Below, in pieces: positions 23,491 through 33,944 of a DNA stretch of 64,000 nucleotides (position 1 is its first letter; each line of letters starts with the position of its first letter). The stretch comes from Pictodentalium vernedei. Taxonomy: Eukaryota > Mollusca > Scaphopoda > Dentaliida > Dentaliidae. Where the stretch lies: the NCBI GenBank assembly GCA_031216915.1, contig CM062294.1:387677217-387741216 (forward strand), given 5' to 3'. The translations under genes and the position numbers were made by a program. The notes beneath the pieces are model-generated. The model ran no database searches, had not been told where the DNA came from, and worked only from the letters and a program-made list of their open reading frames with translations.

Positions 23491-24229
23491 TGAAACAGAT
23501 GCAAATGGGTTCATCTGTCTATTTCTAAACTTTGAACATACAATCACATTCACTGCATAACTTGGTGAAAATGGTAAGTCGTGAACATTATTATTAAGCC
23601 AATTCGATTTGAAGGAATTTCCTCACATGTCGTTGGGTTAGAAGAATTGAAAATGGAGTCCCATTGTTTTGATCAGTTGAGTGTAGTTATTTGTTTGTCA
23701 ATAACTATTTTTGAGATGCCGTGGTTAGGGGTTATGTTGACTGAATGAAAGGCCCTGATTTGAAGCTTTGAGATTCAATTTGATTTTGAATCTTAAGTTG
23801 ATATTTGATTCGATCTGAAATCAGTGGCCCAATTCGTTTTCTTTCGAATCTTTACACGGGAATATAGTTTGGTATTAAGTCATTGTCATCATCTCACAAA
23901 ACCTATAGTTCAGATGGAATAATGCAGAAAATGAAAATGGTGTAATTTCATCTAAATTACCATAAATAGCATCAGACAATGCCATCTCCCATGCTGTTCC
24001 AGTCTTACTAGTCTCTAGCACTTTTGAAAACAATAGGCCCCACAGGGCCTGAAGCACTCGCCTTGAACAGAACACGATATAAACAAAGTCTGAGAATGAG
24101 TCTACATTAAGCAATCCATCTCCATAGGATACATTGTCAATCCTTGAGCCCCTCAGGAGTGACAAAAATAGTCCGAGCATCATGCCTTTTCTTCAGTTGA
24201 TCAAAATGTGAAATGTAGAGCTCCCCTAT
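23491..24229. other. Intronic sequence, no gene recognised
   Basis: About 740 bp. One 102-codon minus-strand frame (23875-24183) shows no recognisable motif and has no supporting splice context, so I do not call it a gene. Confidence 0.5.
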
Positions 24230-26165
24230 GAAGCCCCTTGATACAACCTATTTGGATTAATCTTAGTTACACTCCTCTAGAGGGTACTGAATACAAAATT
24301 TCTAATTCATCAGCTACATGGTCAATTCCGGTTCCCATAGGGAGCCCAAATATTAACCCAGGCTCTCAATTTGAACAAAGCGGAATCTGACCTCCCTAGA
24401 GATGTTGTATACCAAATATGAAAGCATTGTAACTGTTGGATCTGAAGTAAACTTTTAAAGAAATTTCTTCATATTGCACCAAGTTGAAATTTGGGCTACC
24501 ATAGCGAGCCCAAATATTAATCTATGGACCCGATTTGAACAAACTTGAATCTGGTACCCCCCTCCCCTAGAGATGTATTCCAAATATGAAAGCATTCTGA
24601 GTAGTGGATCTAAAGAAGAAAATTTTTAAAGAAATTTCCTCATATTGCACTAAGTTAAAATTCGGGCTACCATAGGGAGCCCAAATATTAACCCCGGGAA
24701 CCAATTCGAACAAACTTGAATTGGACTCCCCTAGAGATGTTGTAAACAAAATATGAAAGGATTCTGACAGGTAAATCTGAAGAAGATTTTAAAAAAAATT
24801 CCCACATATTATACTAAGTTAAATTTCAGGTTCCATATGGAGCCCAAATATTAACCCAGGCACTCGAATTGAACAAACTTGAATCTGACCCCCTAGAGAT
24901 GTTGCATACCAAATATGAAAGCATTCTGACTGGTGGATCTGAAGAAGATTTTTAAAGAAATTTCCTCATACTGCACTAATTTAAAATTTGGGCTACCATA
25001 GCGAGCCCAAATATATACCTAGGGACCCGATTTGAACAAATTTGAATCTACCCCTCCCCCCCCCTAGAGATGTTGTATACCAAATATGAAAGCATTCTGA
25101 CTGGTGGATCTGAAGAAGATTTTTAAAAATTATCCCCCATATTGAACTAAGTTAAAATTCGGGCTTCCATAGGAAGCCTAAATATTAACCTAGGGACTTG
25201 GATTGAACAATCTTGAACCTGACCCTCATAAGAATGATGTATATCAAACATTAAAAGATTATGACTGATGGTTCTGAAGAAGATTTTTTAAAAATATTCC
25301 CCATATTGCCCTAAGTTCAAAATTTGGGCTCCTGTATTGAGCTCAAAGGGCTTCACTGTAATAAATTTGTATCTGACCCCCCATGAATGCTGTATACCAA
25401 ATATCAAAAGACTCTGACCACTGGTTCTGCAGAAAAGATTTTTTAAAATTTTTGCAAATATGCTGACTCAGCATTTTTTCAATGCCCTCTACAGAACACC
25501 CTAACATAACCGATGGCAATTTTTTTACCATTCATTTCTACTTGTCCTAAGGATGCTTTATACCAAATAACAGCTCCCTGTTCCATGCGGTTTGGGAAAT
25601 ATGCGCATTTGAAAATATTTCTATTTTTATCTCCTAGGGTTTCCATGGGGATGTGGGAATTTTATTTTTTTTTGCATGAGTCAAGTACTTATAACCCAAT
25701 AATGCCACATATCAAATTTGGTTCAAATCGGACCATCGGTTCAGAAAATAGAAATTTCGAGGGGGGGGGGGGGGGCAAAAATCTTACCCCTCCCATTAAA
25801 GCCAAATATTGCTTCACGAACTTCATTTGAACAAACTTGATTCTACACCTCAAAAAGAAGCTCCACAACAAATATCAAGTCATTGTACCCACTGGTTCAT
25901 GAGAAGAAGATTTTAAAAATATTTTGGAGCATTTTCTTCCACCCCTCCCTGTGGGGCTGGGCATGTTGAGTTGAACAAAACTGCAATGCCCCTTTAGGAC
26001 CATCACTCACACAAACTTTCACTAGAATTGGCCAAGTGGTTTTGGAGGAGAAGACCCAAACATGTTGTTGATGGACAACGGACAAACAGACAGACATATG
26101 GACGGACAGACAATGGACGAAGAGTGATGAGATGAGCTCAGCTTGACTTTATCAAGGTGAGCTAA
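24230..26165. repeat. Tandem-repeat element II (about 165-bp units)
   Basis: CCAAATATGAAAGCATTCTGA and variants recur at about 24412, 24582, 24748, 24911, 25080, 25238 and 25398, a spacing of 158-170 bp. Each unit also carries GGGCTACCATAG..GCCCAAATATTAACC. Later units are diverged. The right end has GACAGACAGACATATGGACG tracts (26070-26125) followed by GAGCTCAGCTTGA...TCAAGGTGAGCT, a hairpin. The sequence family is shared with arrays III and IV. Confidence 0.75.
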
Positions 26166-26694
26166 CAAAGTTAAGGTTTCCAAACAATGTTGACAATTAG
26201 CTGTTGCTAGTGGCTGTACAGTGCTTAGTGCTGGTTTGTCTCGCACACGTTCCTTGGCTAAGACCATCTACATAAGCAAGACATGCCTTCAAGGAACGCA
26301 TGCCTTGATGATGTAGCTAGAATATTTTATCATTCATGACTTCAGCCATCACAGTCAGAACAATCAAGTTTACAGCCCGCTCCCCTTATCGGTTATCATC
26401 AAGATGCTCAGAATTCAATTCGTAGGGCCCTAACTGAATGGTATATAAAAGTGTTATGTGTTTATTATTCTCGTATACAATCTTTTATCTTGACCTGACT
26501 TGTTTTGGGGGAGGTATAGTTACTCATAGTGCAAGCACAACTCAAAGAGATAAATTCCCCAAAATGAGATTCATCGACATCGAAATAAAAGTTTCTATAC
26601 AAGCACAATGTCCACATAACACATATATATTTTTGTCCAGCTGTTTTTACTCATACCAGAGAAAATATACCTTAATGAATGATACCGGGTAATA
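26166..26694. other. Intronic sequence, nothing recognised
   Basis: About 530 bp without a credible exon, RNA gene or repeat. Confidence 0.5.
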
Positions 26695-26897
26695 CAGTAA
26701 AACTAATTTATAGCGAAGTCAGAGACCATAGAAATTAGTTCGCTATAATCGATATTTGCTATATCCGTATTGTGAAGTAAATTCGCTTTATCCGACTCAC
26801 AGAAAAAGAGCATAAAAATAAAGAATAATTATCTGGAAACATTCTTGGTATATGTTTGTTATAAAACATATTTAACAATTTTTACACGCTTTTGGAA

Positions 26898-27090
26898 TCA
26901 TTTTTTACAGAACTCATGCAACGTTGACTGGCGCTCGGCTGTCTGTTTTACAGAATTTTCTAATGAATACAAATTTCTGAACACTGATTCATTTATTTTA
27001 CACTGTCCTTCTAAATACCTCCAAACTGTTTGTAAAGCATCCAGTGTTACCTGCTTTGTTGGTAATGGTTCTGAAAGTTCAGACTCTCAG
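26898..27090 (-). pseudogene. C-terminal remnant of a pogo/Tigger transposase
   Basis: On the minus strand the frame reads VTLDALQTVWRYLEGQ, then SVFRNLYSLENSVKQ, then RQSTLHEFCKK and a TGA stop at 26898-26900. The 'L.AL.TV..Y', 'LE' and 'Q.TL..F' pattern is the usual end of DDE transposases of the pogo/Tigger group. An in-frame stop interrupts it about 15 codons upstream, and the DDE core was not found. The product is dead. Confidence 0.7.
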
Positions 27091-27302
27091 TCACTATTTT
27101 CTGTTAACCCACTGCCCATAATGGATTTGAGAATGTCGCGTTCAGTTTTTGATTCTGTGTTAATTTATCATCAGCACACAAGATGTCTGTAACAGTTAAT
27201 TCACAATCCTTCATGTATGATTTTAAACATGATATGGCCAAATTTTCATCATCTGCAGAATTTTTGTGTTTAAAGCTTGCAATTGGTAATCGTCACGAAT
27301 AC

Positions 27303-28420
27303 TAGTCAAAACGTCCGATGAACAAAAATGTCTGATTGACAAAAACGTCCGATGACCAAAACGTCCGAGACAAAACGTCCGATACTTTTAGATGAAACGT
27401 CCGATATTTTTGGACAAAACGTCCGATATTTTTTGACAAAACGTACAATATTTTTGCACAACATACAATTTTTTTTTTGTGGACAAAACGTACGATTTTT
27501 AAGGCAGAAAACTTGAAGGTCTTCATACCAATTCACGGAGCTTTACAATGAAGGCACACAGTTTACTAGAAACAGATGCATCCTCATGCCTTAAAGTTTT
27601 CGAAACAGTAATATCTGTTTAAAGTTGGAAGTTATTGATTTGTTTGTTTGTTTCTGAGATTTGCTCTTTTAATTTTATGAATGAGATTAGGTTAAGTTTA
27701 GTTTCCACAACGACCTGGTCACTATATTTGATATATTCCAGACTGGTGCAGTTTTTCTTAGCGCAATATTCTTAGAAATATGCTAAGAAAAGCTGCTCCG
27801 GCCTGGAATATATCAAATAAAGTGGCTAGTGACTGGTTCTCAACCATAAGTCCATTTCACATCTGAGATTTGCTCTTTTAATTTTATGAATGAGATTAGG
27901 TTAAGTTTAGTTTCCACAACGACCTGGTCACTATATTTGATATATTCCAGACTGGTGCAGTTTTTCTTAGCGCAATATTCTTAGAAATATGCTAAGAAAA
28001 GCTGCTCCGGCCTGGAATATATCAAATAAAGTGGCTAGCGAGTGGTTCTCAACCATAAGTCCATTTCTTATCTGAGATGTACTTCTCTTTAAGTAGGTTC
28101 TGTTAAGTTTTCAACACTCTTTGCTTGTTATATATGTATCTTATTCATTGAAATATTCTGTTTATTAATAAATGATAAAAACAGCTCAACTCCTTTGTTT
28201 TCTGTTGGTATGGATCGGACAAAATATATTTTCTTTCCATCGTCACTCACAATTCATAACAACAATTGGACGTTTTGCCCAAAATCATCAGACATTTTGT
28301 CCGATTTCATATGTTTTGTCCAAAATCATCGGACGTTTCGGCCCCAAAAATTGGACGTTTTGTCCAGAAAACCGGACGTTTTGTCTCGGACATTTTTGTT
28401 CATCGGACGTTTTGTCCAGA
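27303..28420. mobile_element. Foldback-type element with TIRs made of short tandem repeats
   Basis: The left arm (27303-27500) is a string of AAAACGTCCGAT-type units about 17-23 bp apart. The right arm (28262-28420) holds the same units inverted (ATCGGACGTTTTGTCC). The outermost GTCAAAACGTCCGATGAACA has a close inverted partner near 28420. Long inverted repeats built of short tandem units are the hallmark of foldback elements. The interior carries a 209-bp tandem duplication. No transposase is seen, and no clear target duplication was found. Confidence 0.65.
27654..28071. repeat. 209-bp tandem duplication containing a long hairpin
   Basis: CTGAGATTTGCTCTTTTAAT begins at 27654 and 27863, with a third partial start at 28072. 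The two units are nearly identical. Each holds an inverted repeat: TTTGATATATTCCAG pairs with CTGGAATATATCAAA, with inner arms TTCTTAGCGCAATATT and AATATGCTAAGAA. Confidence 0.85.
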
Positions 28421-28907
28421 CCCCATCGTCATCACTGTGAAACTTTTCATTGGCTGTTTCTCTTTAATAAACCTAGCTTTCTTGAAGCATTTCTTAATTG
28501 TTGTTGTTGTTGTTGTTACCTCCTGCCATGCTGAATATGCAAATTAGATGGCCTTAAGAACATGAATTACCGGCTCTTACTTTTTATCAAAACATTCCAA
28601 CACATAGTTTATGAGCTTATGTCTATACTTTAACTTAAACTTGTAGAATACCAAAGAGAGATGCGATTAACTTTTCGCTGTATCCTCTTTTTCCACAGCT
28701 TTAATTATGTCATACTTGGTTTCTAGAGAAATATCCTTCCATTTTCTATTTCTCGCCTTGATGTTTCCGAAGAGAAGAGACATGATTTTGCGTGCCAAAG
28801 GCGCGCAGGGACAATATGGGGGACAAGCCCCTTTCGACCCTCGGTGACTGTAGAGGATTGGTGTTGCATGTCTAGGCGTGTCAAAGGAGGAAAAGGAAGG
28901 AGGAGGT

Positions 28908-29633
28908 TTAGCCGCATTTGTGCTTTTTTCTGTGTTTTTTCTTTAGAGGTGGTTGTGATGGTGATGTTGATATGGTTTGGATTCCTTGGGCCGCTGTGGT
29001 GTGCATCTCTTTAGGACAGAATTTGTAGCTCTCTTCTAGTACTGCTTTGGATATTTTGAGGAGTTCTTCTGTTGACAAATTGGCCGCATTTTCCAGGTCC
29101 AGGTGTTCCGGTAGTAAAGGAAGAGGGGAGTGAGGGGTGGGAGGCGGTGAAAAAGCAACTTCCAGTTCCTCCTCAGTCTCCACTGGACGTTCCTCATCCA
29201 ACTGTACTGGCTCAGGAGCCGGCAGTTGATTGGGTGTGCCAGTGGGACTAGGAGGGGAACTGGCGGCTGCCTCCAGAGCCTCCACCCCCTCACTCAACTC
29301 TTTCTTCCTATTCCGGAAGGCCTCCAAGCGCCGGGCGTCCCTGCGCTTGGTAGATGGACTCTTCTTCTTTTTCCTCTTCTCAGGGCCTCCGTGCCTCTTC
29401 GGGTGAGGACCAGTGGGAGAGGGGTTCCTCTTGCCAAGGGTACTACCTCTCCCCGAAGAGGGTGGTGTTGTGGTGTTCTCTTCTTCAACTCTAAATTCCA
29501 GGTTCAGATGAACGCTCTTGCCCATTTCCATGATAGTCCAAGAGATGGGACAAGAGACGCCCAGAGCTGAGATGGCTTTCCTAAGACGATCCGGCAATTC
29601 CAGGTTTTCCATTGTTGTAAACAAGGTCTTCAC
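28908..29633 (-). CDS. Orphan 241-aa basic/proline-rich ORF inside Tigger relic
   Basis: I do not recognise this protein. It starts MKTLFTTMENLELPDRLRKA. A short hydrophobic stretch (SWTIMEMGKSVHLNLEFR) follows at about residues 31-50. A long Ser/Pro/Lys/Arg-rich region follows, with a basic cluster KRKKKKSPSTKRRDARRLEA at about 86-105. A Pro/Glu-rich segment and a Lys-rich end (KKKHRKKHKCG) complete it. The frame is uninterrupted and the GC content is clearly higher than in the surroundings. This layout recalls accessory or nucleic-acid-binding ORF1 proteins of mobile elements, but that is only an impression. No partner enzyme is adjacent. It may be captured cargo or a separate insertion. 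Confidence 0.45.
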   Translation of the reverse strand: MKTLFTTMENLELPDRLRKAISALGVSCPISWTIMEMGKSVHLNLEFRVEEENTTTPPSSGRGSTLGKRNPSPTGPHPKRHGGPEKRKKKKSPSTKRRDARRLEAFRNRKKELSEGVEALEAAASSPPSPTGTPNQLPAPEPVQLDEERPVETEEELEVAFSPPPTPHSPLPLLPEHLDLENAANLSTEELLKISKAVLEESYKFCPKEMHTTAAQGIQTISTSPSQPPLKKKHRKKHKCG

Positions 29634-30084
29634 GCTCTGAGATCAGAAGTGTGAAATGGCGACCACGCACCCGATGTTTCCATTAAACTGAACTAACTTA
29701 TATAGTTTTTCCCACTTATGTTTACTCACAGTGATTAAGAGTTGAGACATTTGTGCATGCTAATTATTGTTAATCAATGCTTCCCTAATCCCCTGAAGTC
29801 ACAGTAAGTATTTGAGTTAAGTGCCAAAATCAATTAATGACTTGATAGTCAAGACTACCTTTGTATTATGTGATGCAATTTATGGCCTCAGAGTATTAAT
29901 TCTTAATCATTATATCTGATAATTTGCTATAACCGATTTCGCTATAAGCATGTAAATTAAGCATAATTTCTACAGGCGTCAGCCAAGGATTAAAAAAAAT
30001 TTACTAGAACCGATTATTCGTTATAAGTGACTTCATTATAAATGAGTTTTACTGTAACACTATACAAGCAGAAATACACAAACA

Positions 30085-30375
30085 CAATGAAGCCCACTTA
30101 AATGGACATCTCCTAATTGAATAATCCTATTAATGGAGTATATCTTCCAAACACAAAACCATTTACCATACCTTCAGTACAAATCTGACCTATTAATTGC
30201 ATATAGGTTATAGAGTGAACACCTGTTAATTGCATAAATAATCCTGTGATATTTCAAGAAATGATCCCAGCAGTCACCCAATTCCTCTTATTCATAGGCC
30301 TATTTGACCTCAGTATATCTATAATATTGTGTTGGCATAGTCCCATGAGCTCTGTCAAACAAGATAAAATAGAAT
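30085..30375. repeat. Copy of the 'TTAATTGAAT' dispersed repeat
   Basis: AAGCCCACTTAAATGGACAT, CACAAAACCATTTACCATACC and the half-foldback AGCTCTGTCAAACAAGAT (30351-30368) match the copies at 19085 and 63238. Truncated at its right end. Confidence 0.6.
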
Positions 30376-30404
30376 AGACTAGAAGGCAAGTACATCATGG
30401 AAAT

Positions 30405-30505
30405 ACAGTACACAGCTACAACGTGTCTCCACCTGGACAAAAGGGATTAAGTATTTGCCCACGAAGACAATTCAGTTATTGCTGGGCAGAATCAAACCAT
30501 CGACC
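30405..30505 (-). mobile_element. SINE fragment
   Basis: CCTGGACAAAAGGGATTAAG and TTGCCCACGAAGACAATTCA resemble the mid-body and head-proximal part of the SINE family, in the minus orientation. Only about 100 bp remains. Confidence 0.45.
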
Positions 30506-30516
30506 CTTCAGTTTAA

Positions 30517-30759
30517 CCCATTACCCAACATGAAAAGCAGACGACACTTGCAAACAAAATTCTTGAATAACTATTTTTTTTCATTTTTTGTCTCAAAAAC
30601 ATAGGTTATGACCCCTCGTTGGAACGAGCTCGACGAGCTCGTTCCAACGAGGGGTCATAACCTATGTTTTTGAGACAAAAAATGAAAAAATAATGAAAAT
30701 TAATTCGCGATTTTTGAGAATAGCGCTGGCCGGTTTTGGCCGTTACGTTGGGTGAAGGG
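30517..30759. mobile_element. piggyBac-like MITE with perfect central palindrome
   Basis: TTAA flanks both sides (30513-30516 and 30760-30763). The tips CCCATTACCCAAC and GTTGGGTGAAGGG are inverted. The 243-bp body is dominated by a perfect 57-bp inverted repeat. A related copy is at 59289-59512. Confidence 0.75.
30576..30690. repeat. Perfect palindrome, 57-bp arms with 1-nt spacer
   Basis: The arms 30576-30632 and 30634-30690 are exact reverse complements around the A at 30633 (core GAACGAGCTCGACGAGCTCG). The homologous MITEs at 59289 and 32203 have only imperfect arms, so the perfection here suggests recent arm homogenisation or a young copy. Confidence 0.92.
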
Positions 30760-30930
30760 TTAAAGACCAATGCTCTAACCACTGACCCTCCTTGTTCCCG
30801 TTTCTTGCATGTTAGGAAATGCATGTTCATGCACTTATTTGGTTGATCCTTCACACAAAAAATGGCAACAAACAGCCAGGGCTATTGACAAAACTCGCCA
30901 TTCAAATTTTATTATTTTTCCAATTTAAAA

Positions 30931-31640
30931 CAAGAGGCCTCATGTGGCATGAGGCTCTCACCTGACAATAGTTGTTTAAAGAAGGATTTAATGAGCATCT
31001 ATAGCTAGTTTTCACATTCTAGAGGAATGAAGTTATTTAATTATTTATAACTCTGTTGTCCATGCCAGATGATTTTTTTCCAGTACTGGGATGCTACCAC
31101 AGAAATAATGCCCCGACTTCCAATAAAGCAAAACTTGGGAGTCCAGATATCAACCTAGGAAATTAACCTGAACAAACTTGAGTCTGAGCCATTCCCTTCC
31201 ACCACCAGGATGCTGTATACCAAATGTGAAAGCAGTCTGACTGGAGGATCTGAAGAAGAAGATTTTTAAAGAAATGTACTCATATCGCAGTAAGCCGAAA
31301 TTTGGGCCGAAATATTAACCCAGGAACCTGATTTGAATAAACTTGAATCTCACCCCTTTAGAGATGTTGTATACCTAATATAAAAGCATTCTGACTGGTG
31401 GATCTTGAAAAGATGATTTTTAAAGAAATTCTCTCATATATCATAGGCAGCCCAAAATTTAACCCAAGGATCCGATTTGAACAAACTTGAATCTTACCCA
31501 CCTAGAGATGTTGTATACCGAAGCATTCTGACTGGTGGATCTAAAGAAGAATATTTTTAAAGAAATTCACTCATATTACACCAAGTTAAACTTTGGGCTC
31601 ACATAGGAAGCCCAAATAAGAACCCAGTGACTCGACTTGG
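30931..31640. repeat. Tandem-repeat element III with left terminal hairpin
   Basis: It starts with ACAAGAGGCCTCATGTGGCA whose GAGGCCTCATG/CATGAGGCTC arms fold (30934-30957). TCACCTGACAATAG follows, then about three diverged units of the same family as array II (GAAAGCAGTCTGACTGGAGG at 31228, AAAGCATTCTGACTGG at 31383 and 31514). The right end fades near 31640. Confidence 0.65.
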
Positions 31641-32198
31641 AGATGGCGAACATGGCCGTAACAATGAATAATTGCATCGAAAAGGGCGAGATCAACTGCC
31701 CTGTATTGGCACACTCCTGCGGGCAATTTTAAAAATAAAGAACAGCGTAATTGCAAGGGCAGATGGGGTGGGGGCAGCACCCTCCCCCCTCCGAAGGTTT
31801 TGGCTAGCAATTTTTTTTTATCCAATTTTTCTTTTTCTAGGCAATCCTTCAAATAAGGCCTTTTGATGGTATCTCAGGGTATCATGCATACAGGATCTAC
31901 ATTTGTCAACTTTGCTGTAGAAACTATGCGACCAATATGTGATTTTAAACTATGCATGATCCTTCGGAAATGTGGCACCTCCCCCCCCCCCCCCCCCCCC
32001 AATCCTGGATCAGCCCCAATAAATGTAAATGTTTGATATTCCCTCTCTGAATCAATACGGTACATGAATGCAAGGGGCCAAAATGAGGCATGACAGGTAC
32101 CACTCCCAGAATAGTAAATAATAACTGCATTTCACATTTACATCTCAGTTTCTTGTTCTTTTTGCAAATGTTGTCCGCTATTAATGTTAGGTAAATGG
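31641..32198. other. Intronic sequence with poly-C tract
   Basis: A run of 20 C is at 31981-32000. No coding frame, RNA or repeat family is otherwise recognised. Confidence 0.5.
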
Positions 32199-32202
32199 TT
32201 AA

Positions 32203-32434
32203 CAACCCTTTACCTGACAAATTGGCTGCACCTGTACGCTGTTAAAAATTCAGAATTTGTTACAGTTTTCTTCTCAAAACATTTCAACAAAACTATATCA
32301 TGTGACCCATCACTGTAATGAGCTCATTGAGCTCATACCAATGAGGAGTCAAAAAGATATGGTTTTGTTAAAAAAATTTGAGAAAAAATAATTGAAATAA
32401 TAAATTTTGATATTGTGTGCATTGGGGAAAAAGG
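32203..32434. mobile_element. piggyBac-like MITE, diverged
   Basis: TTAA is at 32199-32202 and 32435-32438. Inner AACCCTTTACCTGACAA and GCATTGGGGAAAAAGG are the degraded tips. A central imperfect palindrome is present (TAATGAGCTCATTGAGCTCA). Confidence 0.6.
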
Positions 32435-32536
32435 TTAAAAATGAAAACATTCTATCAATTAGTATTAAAAAAATGTTTTCAAAATTTAAAACTGGATCCT
32501 ATTGAGTGACCCATCAAGCTTCCACCAAAGAATGCT

Positions 32537-33808
32537 ATGTATTCTTTCACCAAAGAATGCTATGTACGATATAATTATTGTTTACATCTCTCAATTCAAG
32601 GAAGTATTGATGAAGGCAAAGAAGTTAGGGTGGTCTTCTGTGATGTCAGTAAGGCCTTCGACAAGGTTTGGCATGTTGGACTTATCCATAAGCTGATGAA
32701 AATTGATGTCTCGGGTGAACTTTTGTTGTTCTTAAAATCGTACCTATCGGATAGGTCGCAACGAGTTGTGCTAGGGTCGGATGCATCTACTTGGAGAACC
32801 ATTAATGCTGGTGTACCACAAGTTTCGATACTTGGACCTTTACTGTTCCTTATATATATTAATGATATAACCGAAAACTTACTCAGTAGCATACGCCTAT
32901 TTGCAGATGATACTTCCCTGTATCTAATTGTAGAGAATCCAGAGCAAGCCTCGAGATTAATCAACCATGACCTTGCCACAATAGAACTTTGGGCTAAGAC
33001 CTGGTTGGTTGAGTTTAATCCCAGTAAAACTGAGAGTATGCTCATATCACGTAAATGCAACCCTACTGCCCACCCACCTCTATTCCTAGGTGATTCGCGG
33101 ATATCCGAAGTCAATAATCGTAAACATTTAGGAGTTATATTAAATAGCACATGTTCATGGAACGATCATATTGATCATATCTGCTCTAAAGCCTGGTCCC
33201 GCTTAGACCAAGTGAGGAAGCAGAAATTTAATCTCGATCGCAGCGTGCTTGAAAAAATATACTTTGCCTTCGTTAGGCCTATACTAGAATACGCTGATGC
33301 TGTCTGGGATAATTGTTCAGCAGCTCAAGGTGCCGAGCTGGAGAAAATACAGATCGCAGCCGCTCGGATCGTTACCGGGGCAACTGTCAGTTGTAGCAAG
33401 TCTCTGCTTTATTCCGAAACACGTTGGGACTCTCTACAAGACAGACGCCGCAAACATAAGCTGTTGCAGTATTTCAAAATGTATCACCACATGTCGCCTT
33501 TATATACTGCCAATAAAGTTCCCCCAATCATCTCATCAGCAAATCTATCGCTTAATCTCTGGTCATGTCATAACCACAGAGTTCCTTTTTGTCAGAATCA
33601 GTTGTATCAGTCGTCTTTTATTCCGAGTGTCACTGATCAATGGAACAAACTGCCTTTATCTGTCCGCGAGAACTCATCACTGATCAATTTCAAGACTTTC
33701 CTAAATGCTGGAAATCAGCGACCACCTGCGTTTTACAGTGGCGAAATCACTGTGCGAGACACCAGAGAATTTTTTCTTACACTGTCCAATGTACTCAGAT
33801 GTCCGTAA
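32537..33808 (+). CDS. LINE reverse transcriptase fragment (423 aa)
   Basis: RT motif A is at about residues 35-46 (CDVSKAFDKVWH, catalytic Asp36). Motif B is near 92-105 but reads GVPQVSILGPLLFL, so the usual Gly of GVPQGS is Val. Motif C is FADDTSLY at 122-129 with both Asp. The thumb and connection region follow (LGVILNSTCSWNDHI, FVRPILEYADAVWD). The pattern fits CR1/jockey-type LINEs. The frame then runs into a shifted region around 33700. The first Met is probably not a natural start, because motifs 0-2 and the endonuclease are missing. Not expected to be functional. Confidence 0.88.
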   Translation: MYSFTKECYVRYNYCLHLSIQGSIDEGKEVRVVFCDVSKAFDKVWHVGLIHKLMKIDVSGELLLFLKSYLSDRSQRVVLGSDASTWRTINAGVPQVSILGPLLFLIYINDITENLLSSIRLFADDTSLYLIVENPEQASRLINHDLATIELWAKTWLVEFNPSKTESMLISRKCNPTAHPPLFLGDSRISEVNNRKHLGVILNSTCSWNDHIDHICSKAWSRLDQVRKQKFNLDRSVLEKIYFAFVRPILEYADAVWDNCSAAQGAELEKIQIAAARIVTGATVSCSKSLLYSETRWDSLQDRRRKHKLLQYFKMYHHMSPLYTANKVPPIISSANLSLNLWSCHNHRVPFCQNQLYQSSFIPSVTDQWNKLPLSVRENSSLINFKTFLNAGNQRPPAFYSGEITVRDTREFFLTLSNVLRCP

Positions 33809-33944
33809 TAGTACTACCAACCTTCTGCCATTTACTGTAAACATATCGACACTTCTTTTTGGATCTGAATTTTTGAATAGTCGGGAAAACCATCTTGTTT
33901 TTGAAGTGGTGCATGACTTCATTTTGTCAAGTGGACGTTTCTAG
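33705..33944 (+). pseudogene. Frameshifted C-terminal tail of the LINE ORF
   Basis: ETPENFFLHCPMYSDVRN is the conserved tail motif ('E..EHF.LHCP.Y') of these LINE proteins. It is in a different frame from the 423-aa RT fragment, so a frameshift or deletion separates them near 33705-33780. Confidence 0.7.

Larger units (their letters stand above)
26695..30054 (-). mobile_element. pogo/Tigger-like DNA transposon relic, 3.4 kb
   Basis: The ends CAGTAAAACTAATTTATAG (26695) and, inverted, CAGTAAAACTCATTTATAA (ending 30054) form TIRs flanked by TA on both sides (26693-26694 and 30055-30056). CAGT..AAC tips with a TA duplication are typical of pogo/Tigger elements. A Tigger-type transposase C-terminus lies on the minus strand at 26898-27060. 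A foldback element (27303-28420) appears inserted, and an unrelated ORF lies at 28908-29633. Confidence 0.75.

Noticed and set aside
23875-24183. 102-codon minus-strand frame as a possible exon
   Set aside because: No recognisable domain, no convincing acceptor/donor pair, and no LDLa-type cysteine pattern.
27302-28547. Frames with repeated GRFVQK/RTFCP-type peptides
   Set aside because: Produced by the ACGTCCGAT short repeats in the foldback arms, not by a protein gene.
29226-29570. 114-codon plus-strand frame opposite the orphan ORF
   Set aside because: Antisense shadow of the GC-rich 28908-29633 frame with no motif of its own.
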